This document shows, in pieces, positions 50,575-64,000 of a stretch of DNA of 64,000 nt. The position numbers and the translations under genes are program-made. How positions within the stretch are numbered: position 1 is the stretch's first letter; the number at the start of each line of letters is the position of its first letter. The stretch is from contig CM114271.1 in the NCBI GenBank assembly GCA_050084515.1, positions 24,738,001 to 24,802,000 of the forward strand. Reading direction: 5' to 3'. Source of the DNA: Blasia pusilla (Eukaryota; Marchantiophyta; Marchantiopsida; Blasiales). The notes under the pieces are model-generated. The model was not told the DNA's origin and searched no databases. It was given only the letters and a program-made list of their open reading frames with translations.

Positions 50575-50975
50575 ATGGTATTTTTAAAATATGTCATAAT
50601 GAGACCTTCATTACATAGGGATTGGTGTGATAATATGAATTCTTCCCTCATGCATGCTAAGTTTTTTCATTGTTAATTTATAATTATTCAAAATAAATCT
50701 TTTGGAAAATTTCTTTACCCCTAATCCACACAATGTAGTAAAATAGATACACATTCATGTTTTGTTTTGTATGATGGTATTTTTAAAATATGTGATAATC
50801 AGAGCTTTTGTTACACAAGGATTGGCATGACAATATGACTTCTCCCCTCATACATGCTAAGCTTTTTCCTTGTTAATTAATAAGTATTCAAAAGAAATCT
50901 TTTGGAAAATTTCTTTATCCCCCTAATCCATACAACCATGATCCCCAAGCGGCTATACACAATATAGTAAAACGA
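50575..50975 (+). repeat. Tandem duplication, 2 x ~199 bp
   Basis: Copies start ATGGTATTTTTAAAATATG at 50575 and 50774. They share GGATTGG, CATGCTAAG and AATCTTTTGGAAAATTTCTTTA blocks in order. Divergence is moderate, and the second copy carries a short insertion near its end. Confidence 0.85.
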
Positions 50976-53900
50976 AAACAAATTTGTTTGACAACGATCC
51001 TTTATCACACATGCATGCCCTTGCCATCAACCATTCGTATCCACTACAATTCCACTTTCTCTCATACTTCAACTTAGGATCCAATAACTTGTGTGCTTGC
51101 TTTTGTGAAAAGAACCATCCTTGCGAAGTGGAATTTCTCAACTCTTATAATATTCCTACACATCTTTACAACCTTCACAACTTTTATAAGAATTTACATG
51201 CTTGGTATGTTTTATAGTCATTGATTTGTTTCCACAGTTCAATTTTGGTTACATCTTAATTGAGGATAAGAGGAGATTTTGAACATTTGGATCCAGTAGA
51301 ATCTAAACCACAATAATGTAGAGCGAAGATGAACTTGGATAGACCTTAAAAGTTTGAATGGGAGGAAGTTTCCAACATTGCGAAGGCAACCATTTGGATT
51401 ATATGCATAATGAGATATGAATCAAGTGTACAAATTTTTGACCTTGACCTCTAGTTAGTATGCTTAATGGTGTCATTCCATTGATATTTGCTCTATAATT
51501 AAGACTTGGAATTTTTTGGTCCTATCAACACATTGAACAGAATGGGAGCATCTGAAAATCTCATGGACTCCTTGGGATCCCACCCATATCGACATTCAAT
51601 TGGCCATGAAGATATCCATGGGAGACTCAACTATGAGTTTATGATACCTGAATTTTTTGGGTCCTTGGACGTTTATTGTGCAATTAACTTAAACCACAAA
51701 ATAACAAAAGTAAAACTTAAAGAATACGATTCCTTTCTCACTCGAGATTTACTTGCAAAAGAGTTGAAAGGTCTAAGCGCCTACTTGGTAGGTAAACTTT
51801 GTGAATTTTTTTTCACTTGAACTATCAAGCTAGTTTTGGTGGGCATCGTATAGTAAACTCTGCTTCCACTAGAATATTTCATATTATTAATGATTAAGAG
51901 TTCATTTGATGACAATATGTATTTTGTTTTCTCAAATTTGAGAATGGGATCAAGAATTGATGGAATATGAACAAGAACGAAAATCTAGTAACAAACAAGA
52001 CACCAATGTAGCCATTAATATCTTGATTTGTGAAACTTATATTTTCCCTTAAAAGTTGAGATCTAAAAAATAATTGGATTATTTTCCTACTTTTGGGTGA
52101 TGTATGTTTTCTTGCGCTCTCTTCCATTCTTTTGTGTAGAGATTTAATGGCTACCAAATATACAAGTTGATATAGAAAGGCTATCGAAATTCATAGTATT
52201 GGAGCGATTTGGCTGAACCAATAAAAAGCTTTGAATACACTTATTAAATTTTACTACTACCATTTTGAAAAGTGGATTACATGCTTTCCTCTATTTGCAA
52301 CTTTAAATCACTTTTGCTATTATGCAAAGATATTGGATTTAGCATAACCTTTGCTCTTGATTCAATGCTGATTTTAATATCAATTCACATTTTAGTTACA
52401 TCATTTCAATGTATTTCATATTCAATGTATAGTACATTGATTAGGGTTTTTTCATTATTTCAATAATGCAATAAAATGCTATACTTACTCTCTTGTAATC
52501 CGTCTTGAAACTATTGTAATTTGATGCAAATAAATTTTGATGCTAGAAAATCTAATTGAAGAATCTAAACTAGCGATGTTGTGGAAAATCAAATCCAACC
52601 TCTGACAATTTCTTTGAGTGGTTCACGTAGACATCGAGGTTCATGATATCTCTTACTGATTGTCAACTTGCAAGTATTGTGCAATTAGATAGATTTTGGG
52701 ATTGATTCTTACAACCATTTAATTTGTAAATCAAATCTGAAAAAAATTGACCCTATGATATCATTTCTTCATCATCGGTAGGAAAAATCGTGTAAATGTA
52801 TTCACCTAACAAGAATTGTATTAAAAAACCACTTAAACTTCCTAAAGACATGCAACTGCACACTTGGAAAAGTTACTGGTCAACAAGAAAATGGATATTG
52901 CAACATCCAAATAGATTATTGTAAGATAGACGTTGCTCATTATCTTGTGGTCATTGATATCAACCTTCGTAAATCACATTGATCATTGATATCATAGAGC
53001 CACATTGGTTCAACCTATTACGTGCTCCATACTTCTTCTCTTTGATTCATGTAGGTATAGAATTGCAAGATCATCATGGAATACGAAGAAAAATTGACTT
53101 AGGATATGAACTTGAATTATTATTATTCTCATGAGATGAATATTCCATCGTAGTATTTTTTGATATGTGATCATTGTAACATTGAAATCTAATTGATAAT
53201 ATCTTATCGTCACGGATTCTTGTATAAATCTTCTCATCTCGGAAAATTGGTTCCAACACTAGAACACTCTAAATATTATTTTTTACCTAATTTCCTCAAA
53301 GTAAAATAATTTTATGAAAAATAATCATAGGATTAATTTCATTATTAAATAAAAATTTAAAAAGAATCAGAAAATTTAATGGAATTATTAAATTAAAATT
53401 TTAATTTAGTTTTCCCTTTCTTGAATTTGAATTGGCTATAAATATTCATATAGTAATAGTTAATGAAAATGGAAGTGATGCTTGTTTCATTTCATCAATT
53501 AGACATGCAACCAATATGTTTTCTTTCTTATTTAAGCCGATCTCAATGAGTGAAACTAGAAAATTATCCATCCAATATATTTGATAGGCTTTCTAACTTG
53601 GATAACAATCTATAAATAGTCACTATTTAAAGTAGTAGGCTAAGAAAATTCACGCATGTAAGCATAGTACAAAGCATCCAGATACATTGATCATTTCCTA
53701 CCTAAGGAATCACATCTCACGAATAAACGAGAAATTTGAATAATGGGATATCTTCAATGACATTAAACCAATGTATATCGTGATTCGAGGATGAATAGTA
53801 TTTCCTTGAAATCCTAAAGGATCATTGGAAGGAGCAACTAGTGTGATGAGAAACATACTTGTCATATTGTTCCATGTTATGGATGACCTATACAATGGAA

Positions 53901-55959
53901 TAAACTTTCCATATTATGCATGATATGTGTAAGCAAATGTAAATCCCAATGTTTGGAGAATACATTGGAAAGGAAGAATTTTTCAATAATTCGAGTCTCA
54001 TTTTGGGGTGGAAAATTAGTACTTTGGTATTGGACAATACTTCCATAAATGATGTCACCTTACACATTTAATATTTTTTCTGCATGCTATGCCCATATTT
54101 ATTTCTTCCATGCCATCATTTAAAGTGTAGCTATATCTCCCATGTCCTTGATCATTATCATTGTGGTGGTGATAATTGTATTAAAAAAGAGAAGTCTTAA
54201 AAAAATAATTCTTGTTATTTGTAAGACAAGGAGTTTTTCTTCTTACTTTAATAGAATACATCATAAAAATTATATTTTGTATGTCCAATTAAGAATTGAA
54301 TTGAAATGGATTTAGGCCTCTTTACTAATTGGAAAGTCTATATGCACATGTGAGCAAGTGTTTGAGAGGAGAGTAATGATTGTTGCAAATATGAGGGTTG
54401 AGATGGCCATACAATCCTTGACACATATTATAGAATCTTCCAATATGGGTGGACATGCCATAAGACTAGTAACAAGTAGAATAGATATACCATATGGTGT
54501 TTAGGTCATTACTCAAGATTTATTAATAACCCTAAACCCTTAAACACATGAAATCTAGATGTTCAGACATAATAAAGGGGGAAAGAGGGATGCATTGAAG
54601 ATGAGGTGAAGCCAATATAGCAAATGGAAAAGAATGAAAAATTAAATCTTTACAAAAGAAGATCAATATGACACTATGAAAGATAATAAATTCTTAAAAT
54701 TGTGTAAGTCCAAAGTCTAGAAAATCCATATTAGAAGCCCTTCCATAATGTGAGACAAATGAAATCTCATAGAATAGTATATACAAAGAAGGATGTTCTT
54801 AAATGGAATAACCTCTATTTTTTTTGGTGATTTCATGTGTTTCTCAATCTTGGGATTAATAGATATAATCATGAAATTACAAAAGATCATAAGTGTAGTT
54901 TTGTCACGATTTCATTTATCTATATTTGATTTTTCATCATTTGGGGTTTATGTGATTCACGAAAAGAAAAAAATCTCAAAATTTATAGATGTGGAATTTT
55001 TCGTTAAATAGATCATAAACTAAGGTGTAATTTTGAGCGATTAAGTACAACATACAAAAAATATACCAACTCAATATTTTCCATACCATTACTTGTATAT
55101 GAGTATCTCCTAACAATGGCACATTCTGTAGAATGTGCCTTTGATTACATGTTTGCCTTTGATAAATATTGTAATAATTATAGTATTTCCCAAAATTATG
55201 GTCAACTTCAAATTCGTCTAACAAAGCCCCCAACCAATTAATGAATAACCTTGACATGGCCAACCAAATATCACCAAATGAATGGTGGTAACCTTGACTT
55301 GATCATGTGCCTCTAACAATGAAGAATTTCTTGCAACATAGTTTCATGGTTGCACACAAATAGAAAATTTTGATCCTTCGGTGGACAAGTGTGGATATGT
55401 CTACAAGCATGAATTGCAAGAGGTGGGACCCACACTTTATAGTTCATGATGGAAGCCTAGTGGGGCAATAAGGGGGGAGGGAGTGAAGGGGGAGGGAGGA
55501 AGAAACGGGAGAGTATGAAACATGAAGACAAGAGGGGGGAAAGAGAAAGAAGGGGAAGATGGGGCCTACATGGACAAGTCTTTCCACAAGACGGACGTAA
55601 GTCCATGGATATTGACATGTTGCGTACATTATTATCTATGTACTTTCAGTATTGGTAATAACTCAACACTAGAAGAATTGTGTGGTTTTTATGACTAGGC
55701 TTCAAATGACTTGCCGAAAGAATGACTCAAAGTATGACTAAAATGGTTTAGTCCTAAAATTTAAGGTTCCACAACTCACCTAGTCATGTACTTATTACTA
55801 AAGTAGTTATTAATATCCTTTAGTAAAGAGTAGTTGTACTTCTTTCACTTGCCTAGTAATACACAGTCATAAATAACGACTAGTGTGTTTTTGTGATCTC
55901 ATGTCCAATGATAACGTGTTTTTTAATGCTGTTGGGATATATAAATATATATATGTCCT
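50976..55959. other. AT-rich intergenic, no gene recognised
   Basis: A stretch of about 5 kb with only short ORFs, none longer than 104 codons and none with a motif I know. No terminal repeats, transposase fragments or RNA genes were identified. It may be decayed transposon DNA. Confidence 0.4.
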
Positions 55960-58160
55960 ACGTTCCTAGGACTGGGTTGCCCCTCGGGAAAAAAATTGAA
56001 CATTCTTGCATCCGTGAATCAGGCGGAAACGTACTAAAAGAGGGCTCACGTATGAAGAGAATGTTCCACATCTCTCTGCCATTTTCATGTCATCATGGAG
56101 TTAACAAAATTTTTCACAACTTTGGATGGCAATGAAAGTTAACACAAGCCAAGGTCCTAAATCCTTCCACTGCTTCAACGGTTCAGATCTGGCAGTTAGC
56201 TCTCCATGCTCAAACCAAAAAGGAAAGACCACTTTACAGTTCACGATTTTTAATTCCATGTGTGAGTGGTCATTTGAAGTTTTTTCTTGCCCTCTGTTCC
56301 ACGGTAAAGGGTACACTAGTAGGAATATTTTCATAATTTTAGGGCCCCCTATGGAGGGTGTAGGATACAAAAAGCGATGCCAAGAAAGAGGAAGAGGGCA
56401 TTGAGTAGGATTGTTTTGAGTCTTGATGGCATTTTCATTGTATCATGAAGTTAACTTTTTCTTCCACCATTGGATGGTGATGAAACCTGGCACACATCAT
56501 GGTCTTAAATCCCTCCAAATCTTGAACGGTTCAGATCTGCCAGCTAGCTCTCCGTGCTCAAACCAAAAATGAAATATCAGTTTTAGGGTTTACAATTTTT
56601 AATTCCATGTGTGAGTGTTCATTTGAAGTTTTTTCTTCTTCCCTCTGTTCCTGGGTTAGGGTTGCCATCTAGGAGCAAGTTTTCTGATTTTTGGGCACCA
56701 TGTGGAGGGTGGAGGGTACAAAAAGCGACGCGAAGAAGGAGGAAGAGGGCGTTGAGTAGGATTGTTTCGAGTCTTGATGGCATTTTCATTTTATCATGAA
56801 GTTAAATTTTTTCTCCCACCATTGGATGGTGATGAAACCTGGCATATATCAAAGCCTTAAATCTTTCCACATCTTGAACGGTTCAGATCTACCACTTAGC
56901 TCTTTGTGCTCAAACCAAAAATGAAAGATCAGTTTTAGGGTTTATGATTTTTAATTCCATGTGTGAGTGTTCATTTGAAGTTTTTTCTTTGTCCCTGTGT
57001 TCCTGGGTTAGGGTTTCCATCCAGGAGGAAGTTTTATGATTTTTGGGCACCATGTGGAGGATGGAGGGTACAAAAAGCGACGCCGAGAAGGAGGAAGAGG
57101 GTGTTGAGTAGGATTGTTTCGAGTCCTAATGGCATCTTCATTTTATCATGAAGTTAATTTTTTCTCCTACCATTGGATGGTGATGAAACCTGGCACACAT
57201 TAAGACCTTCAATTCCTCCACATTTTGAACGGTTAAGATCTTCCAGTTAGCTGTCCGTGCTCAAACCAAAAATGAAAGATCAATTTTAGGGTTTACAAAT
57301 TTTAATTCCATGTGTGAGTGGTCATTTGTAATTTTTTTCTTTTGATCTGTGTTCTTGGAGTTGGGTTGCTCCCCTGGGAACAGTTTCAAGATTTTAGGAG
57401 TCATGGTTAAGTAGAAGGGGAGAAAATGATGGATCAAGAAGAAGGACGAGGACTTTGAGTAGTCTCGTTCCAAGGGGTTGCATTATTCTCATGGTAACAT
57501 AGTGGTTTCTTTTCTTTCCACCATTGGATGGGGATGAATATATTTCCTAGCCTTTCTATTATATTTCTAGAGAACTTCAACGGTTCAGATCTTCCATTGA
57601 AGCTTCCATGCTAATACCAAAAATAAAAAACGTTATTTAGGGTTTACGGTTTTTAATTACATGTGTGAGTGGTCATTTGTAATTTTTTATTTTGTCTTGT
57701 GTTCCTCAAGTTGGGTTTCTTCTCTGGGAAAGTTTTCAAGATTTAAGGACTCATGGTTGAGGAGGAGAGGAGAAAATGATGGATCAAGAAGGAGGACGAG
57801 GACTTTGAGTAGTCTTTTTCTTAGGCGATGTCTCATTTTAATCGTAACATGATGGTAACTTTATTTTCCACCATTGGATGTGGATGAATATTTTTCAGAG
57901 GCTGTCTATTAATGGGGTCCAAAACTTCAACGGTTTAGATCTATAGGTTAACGCTCCATGCTCAAACCTTAAATGGATGATCGATTTTAGGGTTTACGAT
58001 TTTTAGTTTGGTGTGTGAATGGTCATTTGATTTTTTTTATTTTGGCCTCTAACTTGGATTAAGGGTGCCATCTTAAAAAAAGGTTTCATGATTTTTGGGT
58101 CCCATGTGAGGTGCAGGGTACAAAATGACAAGCCAAGAAAGTACAAAATGACAAGCCAAA
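55960..58160 (+). repeat. Tandem array of a ~351-bp unit, about six copies
   Basis: The marker TTGGATGG recurs at 56122, 56470, 56822, 57173, 57524 and 57874, spacing 348-352 bp. Each unit also carries AACGGTTCAGATCT, TTTTTAATTCCATGTGTGAGTG and a GTACAAAA or GGAGAAAATGATGG block. A partial unit precedes the first marker from about 55960, and the last unit is incomplete. Units 2 and 3 are the most alike; units 4-6 drift. Short ORFs recur per unit but show no recognised domain. Confidence 0.88.
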
Positions 58161-58375
58161 GAGAGAGCTTGTAATGTGGACCTTGAGAAAAATGTCACTG
58201 GTGTATGGTGTCGAAGGCAGGGTGATATTGATCTTGATGTTGAAGGCGGGGAGATTTTGGTGAGGACGGTGAGGAGGTTGGAAAAGATCAAAGATACAAC
58301 CTACCTCTGAGATTCATCTGAGGAAGAACCAAAGGCCGTCGAAACCACTGCCCGAGGTGAGTGCACAAATTTGCA

Positions 58376-60649
<2,274 letters not shown>

Positions 60650-63600
60650 TAGTTAGAGTAAAGGCACACAATTCCAAGTTATGGCAGTGGGAAAAGCACA
60701 CGAGCTAGTGTACTGGGGTGTAAAAGATTGCGGTGTCCATGCAATGACTGTAAGGGTGGGTCTACGTTGTCCATCGGCAAGGTGGAAGCACATTTGAGAA
60801 AAATGGACGCTCGGCGCTTTGTCGAGTGCCAAAATCTAGGGATGGATAGGACTCTTCAGACGAGGAGTGGCTTATGCATGATCTTGCTGAAAAAAGAAGC
60901 CAAGAGGATAAGACAATGGAGTCAGCCCCCACCTTCCATGTGGATGGAAGGGAGAGATCTTCCATGGCAGATATAGACAAGCACATTGACGTTCATAAAA
61001 TACTCAATGATATTTTCCAGAAATACAATCATATACACGAGGATGAAGCTGAAGAGATGTCTCTCCCATCTGATGAATGACCAGAATCAGGAATGTCAAA
61101 CAAAGAACCACTATTCAATCATGGAGATGAATATGAGGAGCTTGCTGAAGCTTGCAAACCCTTGTTCCCTATAGCAAAAACATATGTTTTGGCTTTTGTC
61201 ATGTTACTATTCAACATTCAAACCACCCATGGCATCCCAAATGTAGCTATTGATGAATTTTTGAAACTCCTTTGTAAGTTGGTCCTACCAATAGGGAACT
61301 TGGCGCCACCGAGTTATTATGTAGCAAAAAAACTCATTGGTAAACTAGGCTTAGGTTACAACAATATCTATGCGTGTCCGACTGGTTGTGTTTTATTCCG
61401 GGGTGATTTGGATGAAGCTGAGATCTGTCCATTATGTGGGAAACCAAGGTTCCAGAAAGTGGGTAGAACCTTGGTACCATGTAAGGTGCTAAGGCATTTT
61501 CCTGTCATACCTCGGATGAGACGTATGTTTAGATGCAAGACGTTGCCTAAATTGTTAACCTGGGCCCCCTTGAACTAGAGCAAGGATGGCTTAGTAAGGC
61601 ATACAGCTGATTCCAAGGCATGGCGCAACATGGACAACTTATATCCTGAATTTACTGAGGAGAAGAGGAATTGCAGGTTTGGGCTAGCTTTGGACAGAGT
61701 GAATCCATTTTCAGACAAGTCGAGTTCGTGGTCAACATGGCCCGTGCTCCTTGTTAATTATAACTTGCCTCCCTGGCTCCATACACAAAAATTCTTTGTG
61801 ATGCTCTCTTTGATCATACTAGGAAAGGAGAGTGTAAATGGGAAAAACATAGACACATACTTGCTTCCTCTAGTAGAAGAGTTCTAGGAAATGTGGAAAG
61901 GGGTTCAATTTCATTAAGTTTGGAAGGTAGGCGGAAGTTGGAACTTCATGTTTAGGGCTACCTTACCATGGACCGTAAATGATTACCCGACATACAGAAC
62001 TCTAGCAGGGCAGAGCCACGGTGGAAAACTAGGATGTACTATATGCGGGCCTCAAGTGGATTCTGATTTTTCAAAGTCTTGTGGCAAGCCCATACATGGT
62101 TGTCATCGTCGATATCTCCCATTGAGCCATCCATGGAGGACCTGTAGGTATGGATCTCATTTCAACAGGAGTGCTAAACTTAGACCACGCGTGCCTAGAC
62201 TACTTTCCGAAGAGATTATTGGATGGGCAAATGAAAAACATACATATGATCAGAGTGGGGGTGAAGAAGATAGCCCCACTGATCCCTACAAGAGAACTGG
62301 GGTGAAAAGTCTGAGTATACTATATTCGTTGCCTTATTGGCCAGTATCCTGCTTCCTCTCTATATTATCTATTCTTTATGTTATGAAATAGTGGCTATAG
62401 AGGAGGATAGCTTTTGTTTGATTTGATTGTGGATATTAGCTATTATGTTCAAGTTGTGAGATGTCCATGCTTTCTTGATGATACAATCAGAATTTGCTTA
62501 TACCTCATACGTTAGATGTAATGCACGTTGAGAAGAATATCGTTGAGAATCTAGTCAAGAACTTATTTGGAGTGAAAGATACGGTGAAAGTAAGGAGAGA
62601 TTTGGAGGCCCATGGGATTCAATCCCATTGTGGTTGCAACCCCATCCTAGTAGACCCCAAGTTTTCCTCAAACCAGTTTCCGATTATTGTCTATCTCCCC
62701 ATGACTTGAACACTTTCCTTTTGAGGATTCAGAACTTGAAGGTGCCATCTGGATATTGCGGAGAACTCTCCAAGCATGTGGTTAATCGAAAATTGGGCAA
62801 TATGAAATCACATGATTACCATGTCTTCATTCAGCAAATCCTTCCTTATTGCATCCGTGGTCTTCTGAAGGACCATGTGAGAATGGTGGTTATTAGATTA
62901 TCCGGCATTTTTAGAATGGTGTGTACAAAGGTGTATGATCCAACTTTATTCAACAAACTCCAAGAAGAGATTGCCATAACCCTTTGTCTCTTTGAAATGT
63001 ATTTCCCTCCATCTTTCTTCGACGTGATGACATATTTTTTGATTCATGTCGTAGAAGAATTGGACATATGTGAGCCAGTAGAATGTCGGTGGATGTATCC
63101 AATGGAGCGGTATATGGGGTACATGAAGAAGTATGTATGGTCTAAAGCTAGGCCAGAGGGGTTTATGGCAGAAGGGTATGTGAAGGACGAGGCGTTAGGG
63201 TTTGTGACAGAGTATATGAAAAGGTTTGAAGATGTGCGGACGTGAGTGTGGGATGATGGGGAGGAAGAGGGGGTCGTTGGTGAGGAGCTAGAAGGTGCGG
63301 GCACTCCAGTTCAACTTTCGTGAGAAATTATCAACTTAGCACATCAGTATGTGTTGCATAATACAGAGGTCATGGTTTATTGGCAAAGGTAAAACTCTCC
63401 AATGCATGCAATTCAAGGTTATACTTATGTTAATTACCGTTCGGACTCTCAAAGTGTATATTATTTTGGTATTGACACATTAAATACAAAAGAATGTACT
63501 AATACCATTAACATTGTTATTAAACAGGAAATATCAATCATGTTCAAGAGATATTCCTTTTGAAAAGTGGATCCGCCCTGCCATTACACAGGATGCAATT

Positions 63601-64000
63601 GACAACTCAAAAGACCCTGATGCTCACCTACTATCGTTAGCTATATCTCCTAATAGTAGGGCATTGTCATTCAAGAGTATGAAAGCCTACAAAAACCACT
63701 ACAAGGTAGAAGGGCCAAGTGGTGCAACACCCTTCTCCACTTATGATAGTGGAATAGGTGCAGTATTTTTAGATGAAAAAAAGTTCCAACCAGAATTGTT
63801 TATATTCGTATGTTGGGGTGTTGGTTGATATTCTCTTACTTGATTATGGGATTATAGAACAACCCATAATACTAATGCGAGGGCGGTGGGTTAAGGCATA
63901 TTGGGATTCAAGAGTAGGGTCCATGCAATTGGATAAGGAGGGTTTTTTGTTGGCCAACTTGAGGTCATGCGAGCCATTAGATCACCAACCATTTGTTTTC
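60650..64000 (+). pseudogene. CACTA (En/Spm) TNP2-type transposase, broken, runs off the window
   Basis: The order matches plant TNP2 transposases. First is a zinc-binding Transpos_assoc block (CPCNDC, KVEAHLRKMD; 60740). Next is the transposase_21 core, with YYVAKKLIGKLGLGYNNIYAC, CPLCGKPRF, SKDGLVRHTADSKAW, LLVNYNLPPW and HTLDVMHVEKNIVENL (61300-62560). Then come a DUF4218 block (KSHDYHVFIQQILPYCIRG, WMYPMERYMGYMKKYVWSKA; 62700-63240) and a DUF4216 block (63600-64000, ending EPLDHQPFVF). A 147-bp GT-AG intron at 62344-62490 fits. In-frame stops lie at 61078, 61576, 61885 and about 61912, and frameshifts near 60870 and 62650. It is therefore inactive, although the rest of the element lies beyond the window. 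Confidence 0.9.

Overview
This window reads as nuclear DNA of a land plant. It has intron-rich genes with canonical GT/AG borders, a nuclear-encoded plastid Clp protease subunit with a transit-like N-terminus, the plant-type bifunctional L-fucose salvage enzyme, and a plant-like transposon load (Ty3/gypsy chromovirus, Helitrons, CACTA/TNP2, hAT). The species cannot be fixed from the sequence alone.

Three real genes stand out. (1) FANCD2, the Fanconi anemia/DNA crosslink-repair scaffold, lies on the minus strand at 5288-19346. I could chain 34 exons with consistent splice phases into about 1557 residues, from a plausible N-terminus to an acidic C-terminal tail. (2) CLPP4-type ClpP is on the plus strand at 39123-40891, with two exons and 323 residues, and an intact Ser/His/Asp triad. 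(3) FKGP (L-fucokinase/GDP-L-fucose pyrophosphorylase) is on the minus strand at 42749-48082, with seven exons and about 1053 residues. All three look intact. They are housekeeping genes with unrelated jobs: genome repair, plastid proteolysis and nucleotide-sugar salvage.

The rest is accessory DNA. At the left edge is the tail of a decayed Ty3/gypsy polyprotein with its chromodomain. From 20.4 to 33 kb is a Helitron graveyard. It holds a large, broken Rep/helicase relic on the minus strand (about 24758-29900) and a set of very short non-autonomous Helitrons. Four of these have clean A|TC...CTAG|T borders, and one sits inside the helicase coding sequence so precisely that the frame resumes on its far side. 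Upstream of the relic are four degenerate copies of an exon-like unit. A broken hAT-type transposase lies at 34479-36376. From 48 to 60 kb the DNA is AT-rich and gene-poor, with a 199-bp tandem duplication and a six-copy array of a 351-bp unit. The right edge (60650-64000) is a CACTA/TNP2 transposase relic with several in-frame stops that runs off the window.

Other structure includes a 120-bp dispersed repeat in three direct copies, plant telomere-type repeats in a FANCD2 intron, several near-perfect hairpins, and three long AG/CT microsatellites. I found no CRISPR array, rRNA gene or convincing functional tRNA.
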